A DNA stretch of 64,000 nt from CAWBRT01 sp963832365 (GTDB lineage: Bacteria; Acidobacteriota; Terriglobia; Terriglobales; Acidobacteriaceae). Positions within the stretch are counted from its first letter, which is position 1. Every line of letters starts with the position of its first letter. The notes below the pieces were generated by a model that was not told the DNA's origin, did not search any database, and worked only from the letters and a program-made list of their open reading frames with translations. The DNA lies in the NCBI GenBank assembly GCA_963832365.1, contig CAWHUL010000027.1:196364-260363 (forward strand). Reading direction: 5' to 3'. A program made the position numbers and the translations under genes. Positions 45,735-54,401 of the stretch are shown in pieces.

Positions 45735-47109
45735 ATGTCTCCCGGAGAAATCTCCCAAGCCAATCCCCACGACAAGTCTCCTGGCTGTATTGAGTCCGCT
45801 AAATCACCGTTTGGCGAAACACGTTCTCCCACAGAAGAATCGATAAGTTCCCGCTCGAAACCGCTGGTGGTCACTCCAGTTTTGGTGGGGCTCTGCGTAT
45901 TGGTGTTCGTTTTCATGATTCTCTTCAAGATTTCACCGATTCGCCCCTCAACAGAGCAATTGCTGCATTGGGGCGCGAATTTCGGTCCGCTTACGCTAGC
46001 CGGCCAGTGGTGGCGCCTTCTGAGCTCAGTGTTCTTGCATATCGGGATCTTCCATCTCGCAGTTAACATCTGGTGCCTGTGGAACCTGGGAGAACTCGCA
46101 GAACGCATTTACGGCCGCGCTGTTTTCCTGGGCTTCTATCTGACGGCTGGAGTTGCGGGGGCAATTGTCAGCCTCGCGTGGCATCCATTTGCCGTGAGTG
46201 CTGGTGCCTCAGGGGCAGTCTTCGGCGTAGCAGGTGCTTTGATCGTGACTTTCTGGTTCGGAGACGTGCCGTTTCCGCGGCGCCATATTCAGATTACGCT
46301 GGCTAGTTTGTTGGCATTCGCTGGCTACAATCTGCTCTTCGGATTCATCACCCCGGGGATAGGCAATGCCGCGCACATCGGCGGCTTATTGGCGGGGTTG
46401 GCGCTGGGATACCTTCTCCAGATCGGACGGCGGGCAACGGTGGTAATCACCCTGATTGCGCTGTATTTTTTTGGCTCGTGCCAGAGGCTATGTTGTGCAC
46501 GAGGAGCGCGGGCGGCTGGCATTGGCTTCTGGGAAAACAGACACGGCCCTAGATGAGCTCAATAAGGCCATTTTCAAGAAGCCAACTGCTGCCGAGGCAT
46601 ACTTCCTGCTGGGCGAGGCATATCTGAAGAAGGCACAATATGTCCAGGCAGAAACTGCTTACCGGCGAGCACTCGCGCTCCGGCCAGGCGCAAATGATGC
46701 CAGATACGAGCTTGGGCTAGTGCTGGCAAAGCAAGGTCGGCCGCAAGAGGCGATGGCGATGTTCCGGGAAATGCAGAAGATCGAACCCAAAAACCCAATT
46801 GCTCCTCTTGGTCTCGGTAGAGTAGCTATGATGGATCAAAACTACAGTATTGCGCTAGCGGCATTTCGCCGCGCGGTCGAACTGAATGCGTTCAATGCGC
46901 AGGCACTATACGATATGGGCCTTGCCGCCATGCACCTCCAGCGCTATGACGAATCCATTGATGCGTTCACGAAGGTTCTCCTGCTTCAACCACGCAATTA
47001 CGACGCTCAACTGAAACTCGCGGATGCGTATAGAGACAAGGGAATGCCCACGGAGGCGCAAGCCGCCTACGAACGTGCTCAACAGTTATCGCTCAGCAAA
47101 GACAAGTGA
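45735..47109 (+). pseudogene. Rhomboid protease fused to TPR repeats, frame break in a T7 run
   Basis: Intramembrane serine protease. Six or seven helices, with the Asn region HLAVNIWCLWNLG, the nucleophile SAGASGAVFG (GxSG) and the His in NAAHIGGLLAG. After the last helix the frame ends with an unrelated tail at 46556. The next frame continues LARARGYVVHEERGRLALAS and about five TPR repeats (LDELNKAIFKKPTAAEAYFL, AETAYRRALALRPG and others) to 47109. Removing one T from the seven Ts at 46466-46472 fuses them into about 457 residues. Rhomboid-TPR fusions occur in acidobacteria. The start at 45735 is tentative. Confidence 0.82.
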
Positions 47110-47121
47110 TGTTGTTTATTA

Positions 47122-48746
47122 GTAAGCGTTCGGTTCTGCTTTCAATTACCCACAAGTTGAGCAGCGACCGCAGCCCCCAGTTCGATGTCAGTGAGACGGG
47201 AAAGGCCTCTCCACATGACCATATTGCCGGGTGGAGAATCGTTGGCCCGGGCCAGATAGCCGCCCAGTCGTGCAAGCTTGGTGAGGTAAGCGGGAAGAGT
47301 CTTGTCTCCGGTCTCTGTGCTGTCTTTCACCAGTGCGTCCAGCAGACGTAGCTCCAATATTGTGAACACCAGTTGCGGTGGAGCTTCTGGGACTGAACGG
47401 TTAAGCATGGTCATCCAGAAGATTCGCCAACTCAGGATGCAGAGCACGGCCAGCAAGTTCACCAGCCGCTCTGCAGTTCTCAGCTTCGACTCCTCTGCCT
47501 TGCAACCTGACTTTAGGATTTTGTGGAAGGTTTCGATCTTCCATCTCTGCGCATACCATTGGATCTTCTCGACAGCCTCCTTGCGCGAACGAACGGGCAG
47601 GTCGGTGAGTAGTTTCCAGTCGATTCTGTCCCTGCCGTGTGGCGTGCCTCGTTCCTGGGCATGAATCACCGTGAGGATCAGCTTGGGGTAGTTCTTCTGC
47701 TTACCAATCGGGGGAAGAACCACCGTGCGGCAAAATCGAATCTCCAGCACAGCCTCGGATACGGCGCCTTCCTTGTCCCTGACCTCAATGCGATACAGGC
47801 CCTGAACGCGCACCTGCTTCATCTCCTCGGCGATCGTAGTTGTACCGTCTCCGGCGAGGCGGTCCACACAGGTGCGTACCAGAAAATGCGTGCCCACCTG
47901 CTGTGCGGCACAGAACAGTTCGTAAATGTCGCTCTCGCGGTCGCCGATGTGGATGCAACGCTGGGGATCATTCAATAAGGCGGTGGACTGTCTCAGGTTT
48001 TCCAACCAGCGGATGCTCTCTTTCCGTTCAATGGGTACGCGGGTTGGGTTGATTTTCTTCTTTAAGGCGTTACAGCCATGAAACTCGTCGCGAGTCCAAA
48101 ACTTGATCGCTGTCAGACCCAGCGGCAGCCCGTCCACCGTCACGGCCAGGCTAGAGTGCATGGAAATGCCACAGACGGTGTGGTGCCGCAGGCGCCCCAG
48201 TTTGTCCCTGCCGCTATTGCAATCACGAAGAACGCCAATGGCCGCCACATCCTCGCGGCGATAGCTGAACTGCGTCGTGTCATGAAGGATGAGAACTGGT
48301 CCAGCGTGGACAAGCAATCGCTCACTGGTAGCCTGGAAATGTCCGGCCAAAATATTGGCTTCACTGACCCGATCGTTGGAGAAGAAACGGTAGGCTGCCT
48401 TGGTGTTGGCCCAGTCTTGGCAGGCCCACGGGATGCTTCCGCCTATGCCGCTTGAGAACTGCTGCACGAGCCGGCGAAACCGCTTGCCCAACCGCACATC
48501 GCTGAAAACGCAACCCGCCAACTCCTGATCAATCCATGCCACGCTCCGGGAAACCGTGGAGCGAGCAGCCCCTTTCGCACACCGCAACAGCTCCCGCCGG
48601 TTATTCATGGCGACAGCACAACATTCATCGTGCCGTTCCCATAAGTGCCCAGCCTGAGGCCGCACCTACTTCGCAAACACCCTGACCACTCTACCGCACC
48701 TCAGTTCCAGACTTGTGGGTAATTGAAAGCTTCACTGGGCGCTTAC
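47122..48746 (-). mobile_element. IS4-family (Tn5-like) insertion sequence
   Basis: 1625 bp. The ends are inverted repeats in two blocks: GTAAGCG, then nine unmatched bases, then a perfect 20-bp block starting GCTTTCAATTACCC and ending ACAAGT, as in Tn5 ends. It is flanked by an 8-bp direct repeat, GTTTATTA, at 47114-47121 and 48747-48754. The element is intact and landed 12 bases after the rhomboid-TPR stop. Confidence 0.88.
47142..48665 (-). CDS. IS4-family transposase
   Basis: 507 residues. RNase-H-type DDE enzyme of the Tn5 group. First Asp in LILHDTTQFSY, second in IHIGDRESDIYE, and the IS4 signature Y-x2-R-x3-E-x6-K in YAQRWKIETFHKILK with the catalytic Glu. The N-terminal region SVAWIDQELAGCVFSDVRLG resembles the Tn5 start. 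No stop or frame break. Translation may begin at the ATG at 48608 instead. Confidence 0.92.
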   Translation of the reverse strand: MRPQAGHLWERHDECCAVAMNNRRELLRCAKGAARSTVSRSVAWIDQELAGCVFSDVRLGKRFRRLVQQFSSGIGGSIPWACQDWANTKAAYRFFSNDRVSEANILAGHFQATSERLLVHAGPVLILHDTTQFSYRREDVAAIGVLRDCNSGRDKLGRLRHHTVCGISMHSSLAVTVDGLPLGLTAIKFWTRDEFHGCNALKKKINPTRVPIERKESIRWLENLRQSTALLNDPQRCIHIGDRESDIYELFCAAQQVGTHFLVRTCVDRLAGDGTTTIAEEMKQVRVQGLYRIEVRDKEGAVSEAVLEIRFCRTVVLPPIGKQKNYPKLILTVIHAQERGTPHGRDRIDWKLLTDLPVRSRKEAVEKIQWYAQRWKIETFHKILKSGCKAEESKLRTAERLVNLLAVLCILSWRIFWMTMLNRSVPEAPPQLVFTILELRLLDALVKDSTETGDKTLPAYLTKLARLGGYLARANDSPPGNMVMWRGLSRLTDIELGAAVAAQLVGN

Positions 48747-48871
48747 GTTTATTACTACGCGTGTGATCGCTCTATCTAGATTTTTGAACGGCGGGACGGG
48801 AATCTCGGCTGATATGCCGCCGCTTTTCCGATGCGTGGCACCAGCCCGGCTAGACAGGATCTCGAGATGCA

Positions 48872-50038
48872 TCAACGGAACGGCACGAGCTTCTTGGCGA
48901 AAGGCCGATAAAGTGGATCACCGATGTTGATAATCATCCACTTTAGCCAGAGCGTGTTGCGCAGAAATGCGTCGCCCACGTTCGCACCTTCCAATAAATT
49001 GAAAATGATGCCGTCAGGTCGGGGGAGTCCTTGCAGGAAGGGCTCGTCAACCGCTCCGGCAGTGACGGTAATCCCTTTCTTGATGGCATTAGCAGACCAA
49101 TTACTCCCCCCGCGCGGATTTGCAGCCGAGGCACTGTCAAGGTGAATGCCGACTGCGCCCGGCCGCCAGGAGAACGCATCGTTGTAATTGTTCAGCGAAT
49201 ACCAGCCTGCGTAAAGAATGGCGTTATCACAGCGAGCCGGGGCAGGAGGCGTGCCAAACTCGGCCTCGTGGGTGTCCTCGGCTACCGTAAAGCCTGCTGC
49301 TTTGGCGAACTGCGCCGCGCGATGTAACTGCCAGTCCCCTGACCCATATCCCTTGTCGTCAATGGCCGCCAGGTCACCAAACCTGCGGTCGAAGCAAGCC
49401 TGCCCAGTCGCCCCGTGCGCTTCAGCCGCAAGCGCCTTGTCCACAAGACCTTTGGCCAGGGCAGACGATGCCCCATCAAGCCGCCAAACCGAGTAGATGG
49501 TCTTGGACTCAGGTCTGGCGCGGTAGCTCGCCAGAGTTATCAAGCGAGGATACCGCCCTGCCTTTGCCCGAGCGTGCGCGTAATAGGGGTTCAGCACGCG
49601 TCCCGGGGGCGGGAGCACATCCCAGACGTCTGCAAGATATTGGTCCACAGCCATGCCAAGTCCCGCCCCGGCGCTCACTTTGTAGGGCGTGTCGTACGCA
49701 AGCACGATGTAGAGGATTTTATCTTTGCCAACGGCCGTAAGACATCTCTGAATCGGCTTCTTAATTAGCCGATCAAAGGCCGCAACGTCGATAGTTTCAT
49801 TCCCGGGACCGTCCGGAGATTCCGGGTTAACCCTGCATTTATTGCTCGCGGGAATCCCGCGTTTTGCAATGTAATAGTCTGTAACCTCTTCCGACTGGCG
49901 CGACTTCGCATTGAAGACCACAAGCACACGTTCCGCTAAATTAGCGGCGAAAATTGCATCCGCAGCATGCGTGCCGGGAACTGCCATCGCGAGGATCAGC
50001 AATAGCGCACAGATTCTCGTAACATCCTCCGCCACCAC
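48872..50038 (-). CDS. TIGR03790-family exported protein
   Basis: About 388 residues from a GTG at 50038, which places a signal peptide (ICALLLILAMAVPGTHA) at the N-terminus; the frame is open to 50209. Family segments: RVLVVFNAKSRQSEEVTDYY, YYIAKRGIPASNKCRV, ILYIVLAYDTPYKVS, LAYDTP, LYAGWYSLNNYNDAFSW and NLLEGANVGDAFLRNT. TIGR03790 proteins occur only in genomes with exosortase, but their function is unknown. That fits the PEP-CTERM genes nearby. It is downstream of the nucleotide-sugar dehydrogenase on the same strand. Confidence 0.8.
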   Translation of the reverse strand: MVAEDVTRICALLLILAMAVPGTHAADAIFAANLAERVLVVFNAKSRQSEEVTDYYIAKRGIPASNKCRVNPESPDGPGNETIDVAAFDRLIKKPIQRCLTAVGKDKILYIVLAYDTPYKVSAGAGLGMAVDQYLADVWDVLPPPGRVLNPYYAHARAKAGRYPRLITLASYRARPESKTIYSVWRLDGASSALAKGLVDKALAAEAHGATGQACFDRRFGDLAAIDDKGYGSGDWQLHRAAQFAKAAGFTVAEDTHEAEFGTPPAPARCDNAILYAGWYSLNNYNDAFSWRPGAVGIHLDSASAANPRGGSNWSANAIKKGITVTAGAVDEPFLQGLPRPDGIIFNLLEGANVGDAFLRNTLWLKWMIINIGDPLYRPFAKKLVPFR

Positions 50039-50150
50039 GCATTGTGCCCTAGAACGCGGGCATCCGGCCAATGCCATCGATGTCTTGTCAAAAGCTCTCC
50101 TGTTCCGGCGAGATCCGGCCCCGTCACATGTCTTTTCACCTTGCTGCCAT

Positions 50151-51512
50151 CTAGCAATGCACAATCTTGTCCGAGACAATGCCACGCGTAGCATTGCGTG
50201 AATCGACAACTAATTGTGCCTCCGCGACAATGCCCCGAAAATCATAGTCGGAGTGGTCGGTAACAATGAGTACGCAGTCGTACTGTCCAAGATTCTCGAG
50301 CGGCGTGCAACTCATCTGCAGGTCATAATGGCGGCCCCGGCCAACAAAAGCAAAATACGGATCGTTGTAGCTGACCTTAGCCCCTTCCTTCTGGAGTGCC
50401 TCGATGATCGTCAGAGAAGGTGATTCGCGCAGGTCATCGATGTCTTTCTTGTAGGCCACGCCGAGCACCAATACCTTCGATCCGTTCAACGGCTTCTTGC
50501 GGATATTCAACGCCTTTGCTACAGAGGTAACAACGTGGTACGGCATGTAGGTGTTTACTTCGCCCGCCAATTCGATAAAGCGCGTTTGGAAATCGAACTC
50601 CTTAGCCTTCCAGGAAAGATAAAACGGATCTACCGGAATACAGTGTCCGCCCAAGCCGGGGCCAGGAAAAAACGGTTGGAAACCGAACGGTTTCGTCTTC
50701 GCCGCGTCGATCACTTCCCAGATATCGATTCCCATGCGGAGACAGAGCAGCTTTAGCTCATTGACCAAAGCGATGTTCACGCAGCGGTAGATATTTTCCA
50801 GCAGCTTGGTCATTTCTGCAGCGGCCGGGGTGGATACGGGAACCGTGCGCCGAAAAATGCTGCCGTAGAGTGCGCACGCCAATTCAGTAGCGATTGCGTC
50901 CACTCCGCCAATGACCTTTGGAATATCGTGACGCTCGATGTCGGTGCGCCCAGGATCTTCGCGCTCGGGCGAAAATGCAACGTAAAACACATCGCTATTG
51001 GCATCCGACCCGTTGCGTGATGCCTTCAATCCAGATCGATTGCCTTTCTCCAGAATCGTCACCATGACTTCTTCGGTCGTGCCCGGATAGGTGGTACTTT
51101 CGAGGACAATCAGCTGGCCGGCACGCAGATATGGTGCAACCGTTTCCGCCGTCCGGATAATGTAACTCATATCGGGTTCGCGGTATTCATTGAGCGGCGT
51201 CGGCACGCAAATGATGACTGCGTCCTGTTCGGCGATTAACCGGTAATCCGAAGTGGCCGTAAAGCCGCTCTGGCGGGCTTTTTGAATCTCCACAGGCTCA
51301 ATGCGAACGATATAGGAACCACAATCCGTAAGAGTTTTAACCTTCTTTTCATCAACGTCAAAGCCGGTCACAGGAAACTTCGCAGCGTTATACAAAAGTG
51401 CTAGCGGCAGCCCGACGTAGCCCATGCCGATGATCGCAACCTTTGCTTCTCGAGCCGCGATCTTCTCCTTCAGTACATCCGCCGAACTACCCCTAATAGC
51501 CTTTGTGGACAT
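50151..51512 (-). CDS. Nucleotide-sugar dehydrogenase (UDP-GlcNAc/UDP-glucose 6-dehydrogenase family)
   Basis: 453 residues from the ATG at 51512 (AGGAGGGG upstream). The N-terminal NAD domain has VAIIGMGYVGLPLALLY, the middle VSTPAAAEMTKLLENIYRCVNIAL, and the catalytic Cys is in GPGLGGHCIPVDP; the C-terminal domain has GVAYKKDIDDLRESPSL. It oxidises a UDP-sugar to the uronic acid for exopolysaccharide. The WbpA-like features (ESTTYPGTTEE) favour UDP-N-acetyl sugars over UDP-glucose. It lies in the PEP-CTERM/EPS region. Confidence 0.9.
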   Translation of the reverse strand: MSTKAIRGSSADVLKEKIAAREAKVAIIGMGYVGLPLALLYNAAKFPVTGFDVDEKKVKTLTDCGSYIVRIEPVEIQKARQSGFTATSDYRLIAEQDAVIICVPTPLNEYREPDMSYIIRTAETVAPYLRAGQLIVLESTTYPGTTEEVMVTILEKGNRSGLKASRNGSDANSDVFYVAFSPEREDPGRTDIERHDIPKVIGGVDAIATELACALYGSIFRRTVPVSTPAAAEMTKLLENIYRCVNIALVNELKLLCLRMGIDIWEVIDAAKTKPFGFQPFFPGPGLGGHCIPVDPFYLSWKAKEFDFQTRFIELAGEVNTYMPYHVVTSVAKALNIRKKPLNGSKVLVLGVAYKKDIDDLRESPSLTIIEALQKEGAKVSYNDPYFAFVGRGRHYDLQMSCTPLENLGQYDCVLIVTDHSDYDFRGIVAEAQLVVDSRNATRGIVSDKIVHC

Positions 51513-51724
51513 TTCCCCTCCTAGTTCTCGCTCGTGACTTCTCTGTACACCGCACAAAGATTTCGGTCGCATTTTGAATTCCATTTTCGCATTTCTTGCC
51601 GCGCGCTGAGCCGTCTATCTGAACAAGGGGAGAAGTAGCTGCGTTCAGCTGCGAAACGGGGCTGTGTACCGTAAGCGCCGCAATTCCCTGCATATTCAAA
51701 CGAATCTGTACCCGGCAAGCATCT

Positions 51725-51742
51725 GTGCAATCCAGCCGCCTG
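51725..51742 (-). promoter_or_regulatory. Candidate sigma-54 promoter upstream of the sugar dehydrogenase
   Basis: Reading the minus strand: AGGCGGCTGGATTGCA, with GG and GC separated by exactly ten bases. The -12 half (TTGCA) is good; the -24 half is AGGC rather than TGGC. It would give a leader of about 200 bases. Confidence 0.35.
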
Positions 51743-51808
51743 AATTGCTCCCAGCTACTTGTTTGTTCGGGGTTCGGCCCTGGAATGTTTCAGGAATGCC
51801 TACACGCC

Positions 51809-52600
51809 CTAGCGCCGCTTGCGTATTCCCAACTTGCCAACAAGTGCAAGTCCAGTGCCCACCAACAATAAGGTCCCGGGCTCTGGCACTGGTGAAGGCG
51901 GCGGGCATCCCGCTCCGGTGCACACCGGCGTCGGCGGCGGAGTGCATCCGGATCCGACGCACAACGGCGGTACCGGAGGCGGCACTGGAGGCGGCGACGG
52001 ATGTTTCTCCACGATTTGAAGTGGCGGCAGGGGAGAAACGATGATAGGCGGAATCAAAGGCGGCAGGGGTGTCTCGAACACGATGTCGGGGGGAGGAACC
52101 TCAGGGGCCGAAACCGCCGCCGGTAATGGAGCTGGCTTCTTGAGCTCAATCCGATTGCCACAACGACCCCGGATCCGATTGGTTCCGTCGGTCAATATAA
52201 TCTCGCCCTTGGCGATCCGAACGGGTTGCGCTGTCCAGTGAACAGAGTCATCCTTTCGGTAGGAAACGTAGGCGAGCATCGGCTCATTGGCCCGCTCAGC
52301 CCAGAGACGTTCAGCGTGAATCCCGGCATAGTGTGCCCGGGCTACTGGATCATGGGCAATGGTATCAGCGACGTCCTTGCTATCAAACACGCCACCGGGG
52401 ACGACCGAGTACGGATAAATCTCACGGGCGGCGCGGAAGTTGGGAACAGGCGGCGTTAAGAGAAGTTCCTCGGCGTGATACAACACCCAGACGTGCTGAG
52501 CGAACAAGCCAGCACCCAACAAACACGACAACGTGACCCCGATCAAAAGCACCCGCTTGATTAACCGTGGCTTGCGTCTAGTCCGTTTTTTCGTCTCCAT
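51809..52600 (-). CDS. PEP-CTERM sorting-domain protein, proline-rich
   Basis: 263 residues. A basic N-terminus (KKRTRRKPRLIKR) precedes one membrane helix (VLLIGVTLSCLLGAGLFAQ). A globular middle has IYPYSVVPGGVFDSKD and SYRKDDSVHW. A long Pro-rich linker follows, including PPPVPPPVPP, then two CxxxC-like pairs (CVGSGC and CTGAGC). The end is the sorting signal PVPEPGTLLLVGTGLAL, a helix and RKRR. Exosortase would cut at PEP and attach the protein to exopolysaccharide. No recognised enzymatic domain. Confidence 0.85.
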   Translation of the reverse strand: METKKRTRRKPRLIKRVLLIGVTLSCLLGAGLFAQHVWVLYHAEELLLTPPVPNFRAAREIYPYSVVPGGVFDSKDVADTIAHDPVARAHYAGIHAERLWAERANEPMLAYVSYRKDDSVHWTAQPVRIAKGEIILTDGTNRIRGRCGNRIELKKPAPLPAAVSAPEVPPPDIVFETPLPPLIPPIIVSPLPPLQIVEKHPSPPPVPPPVPPLCVGSGCTPPPTPVCTGAGCPPPSPVPEPGTLLLVGTGLALVGKLGIRKRR

Positions 52601-52691
52601 GATCTTGCCTGCTCATCCTTACCTGCACTTAAAGAACCAAAGAACTGCTGCTCGATCCCCGACGTGCGCGGAAGCTAGCAAATCCAGCGTT

Positions 52692-52708
52692 TGCATCTGG
52701 TTGCCAGC
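52692..52708 (-). promoter_or_regulatory. Degenerate sigma-54-like site upstream of the PEP-CTERM gene
   Basis: Minus strand TGGCAACCAGATGCAA. GG and GC are nine bases apart instead of ten, but the flanks match the intact site at 53623-53640, so a single-base deletion or miscall would explain it. Confidence 0.3.
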
Positions 52709-52817
52709 CAGATGGAGATTTCATCCCAAACCTTGAACTGGCGAGAGCTGAGTCCTTGCCCCCAAAGTGGAAAACCTTTTCCCGCAAGAAATGCAGAATT
52801 TTGCGCCTCGCCTCACG

Positions 52818-53531
52818 TTACCAAGCCCGCATAGAGACTCCGATGGCGGCAACGCTGGGCACTGCCCATAAATACGGCATCAACTTTTCCAGCTTGTGAT
52901 GCCCGCGGCGGTGCATCAGATACGAGCTCCCAATTTGCGCGGGGACCATCGAAAGACTATACCCCGCGATTGCGGGGCATCCCTTCATTGGAAGCCATGC
53001 TTCATGCGCGCCGGCGTTGATCGAGGCGCAGGTCTGCACTGCATCCGCCGTTCTAACTGCCGCGTGAATCGCTATACCAATCAGATTTGCTCGGTCGAAA
53101 AAGCGATGTGGCGCGACGTTCACGGGAGTAACGGCAACAATGAACAGACTAGACGTCTGGACGGGAAAGTGGGAAATGGCTTCCGCTTTAGCAAGCCAGA
53201 ATGGGCTGGTGGCGCTTGCGCCAGTGTTTTCTTGGGCAAGCAGCAACTCCGGATTGAAGTTACCGGCAAGTCTAGCACCGCCTTCATTGCCACCCTCAGC
53301 GTTTGCCGCAGCGCGAAGCGTAGGCTGAGTATCAACCTTTACGTCGGTTGCTATATCCTGGGTTCCTTCCGGGATGGTTGGGATAGAGCCTTTCTTTGCT
53401 TCGCTGTCCCGCATTCCGTTCTGCTGCGCTGTTTCCACACTGGGGGTACTCACCGGGGCCTCCGCAACGTCGGTATTCGCGAAGCCGACCACCGGGAACA
53501 GCAGCAGTAACGTCAATAGGATTGTCGTCAT
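52818..53531 (-). CDS. Exported hypothetical protein
   Basis: 237 residues. The first 18 (MTTILLTLLLLFPVVGFA) are a secretion signal. The next 90 are low-complexity and polar. The C-terminal half has weak hydrophobic stretches (LIGIAIHAAVRTADAVQTC, IAGYSLSMVPAQIGSSYLMH) and a HRRGHHK segment. I do not recognise a family. A sigma-54-like promoter lies about 90 bases before the start, so it may belong to the exopolysaccharide regulon. Confidence 0.6.
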   Translation of the reverse strand: MTTILLTLLLLFPVVGFANTDVAEAPVSTPSVETAQQNGMRDSEAKKGSIPTIPEGTQDIATDVKVDTQPTLRAAANAEGGNEGGARLAGNFNPELLLAQENTGASATSPFWLAKAEAISHFPVQTSSLFIVAVTPVNVAPHRFFDRANLIGIAIHAAVRTADAVQTCASINAGAHEAWLPMKGCPAIAGYSLSMVPAQIGSSYLMHRRGHHKLEKLMPYLWAVPSVAAIGVSMRAW

Positions 53532-53622
53532 GACACCTCGCCCTTTTCACGCCGCGCAAGGCTATGAGAGCAGGGGGAGGCGGCTCAACCACTTGCGCAC
53601 CAAATACTTCATTTATCGCTAT

Positions 53623-53640
53623 TGCAATCTGGCCGCCAGC
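53623..53640 (-). promoter_or_regulatory. Candidate sigma-54 promoter upstream of the exported protein
   Basis: Minus strand CTGGCGGCCAGATTGCAA, with the -24 TGGC and the -12 TTGC blocks and exactly ten bases between GG and GC. The start codon is about 90 bases downstream. Confidence 0.55.
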
Positions 53641-53896
53641 CTGTAAAACTAATCCTAACCAACTGAAATTAAAGGTGCAGGAGCGATTGGCTAGGGCCTG
53701 ACGCAATCCGATTCATATGGAATGGGAAAAACCTTTCCCACGGTTTAGGGAAAGTCTTTTGCCTTGCTGGGCCTGGGCATTCGACTTAGGGGTCGTCTGC
53801 CTTTGTGACTTCGTGGCGATATGAAAGATACTGATTCGATCACTTGTCGGGCGGCCCCACCTAACTGAACTGCGTCGTTCTTCCCTGGACAGATAA

Positions 53897-53995
53897 CCGC
53901 AAAGTCTTGGGGCCGGGTGGTGCGCTTGCAAACACACTAGTCCCAGCCAATCAATAATTCGGTCTCGCATTATTGCCTCTTTAGCGCAGTTTTTA
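53897..53995. repeat. ~95-bp dispersed element, copy A
   Basis: Starts near CTTGGGGCCGGG and ends GCGCAGTTTTT. Shares long stretches with copy B at 63347-63450, including GCATTATTGCCTCTTT and CTTGGGGCCGGG. The nature is unknown (RNA, MITE or relic). Other parts of 53532-54189 have no gene I can support. Confidence 0.65.
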
Positions 53996-54189
53996 GCTGG
54001 GTCACGCCGCCGCCAGTCGCCACCACATCGCGAATCGCACACCGAATCAAGCTCCATTACGCGCACGAAACTCCAGAGAGACCTCGGTCATATTTTGCCG
54101 GCCGCCGGGATCATTCTCGACCTTCCCATCCGCGTGTGTCAGTTTCTGGCGGGGGGCCGCCCTACGCTGCCCCATTCTGACTAGACCCG

Positions 54190-54396
54190 GTGGAAATCGA
54201 GATCGATAGCGACTGGACACGGTACACTACTCACTTCGAACCCGCCATACTCGACAAGGCGATTGCGGCGATGGACCATATGACCCGCTATCGCGGGTTC
54301 GTGCGGTATATGCTGGAAAAGGACTTCATTCTTTATCCCATTCGCGCAGTCGTGCAGGTACTGCGAAAGCTCGGAGTCGTCGAGGGCGGCAACTGA
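54190..54396 (+). CDS. Small hypothetical protein before the glycosyltransferase
   Basis: 68 residues with a GTG start, MEIEIDSDWTRYTTHFEPAI, helical and ending VEGGN. The stop is five bases before the glycosyltransferase start, so it is probably cotranscribed. It contains RYRGFVRYMLEKDFILYP, unlike any domain I know. It may be a remnant of a longer gene. Confidence 0.45.
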   Translation: MEIEIDSDWTRYTTHFEPAILDKAIAAMDHMTRYRGFVRYMLEKDFILYPIRAVVQVLRKLGVVEGGN

Positions 54397-54401
54397 AGCA
54401 T

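Noticed and set aside
47840..48455. Open frames on the plus strand inside the IS4-family element
   Set aside because: They are complementary to the transposase, which has all catalytic motifs.
53713..54066. Open frame on the minus strand similar to one at 63121-63492
   Set aside because: The shared peptide comes from the shared ~95-bp DNA element. Neither frame has a ribosome site or protein-like composition beyond it.
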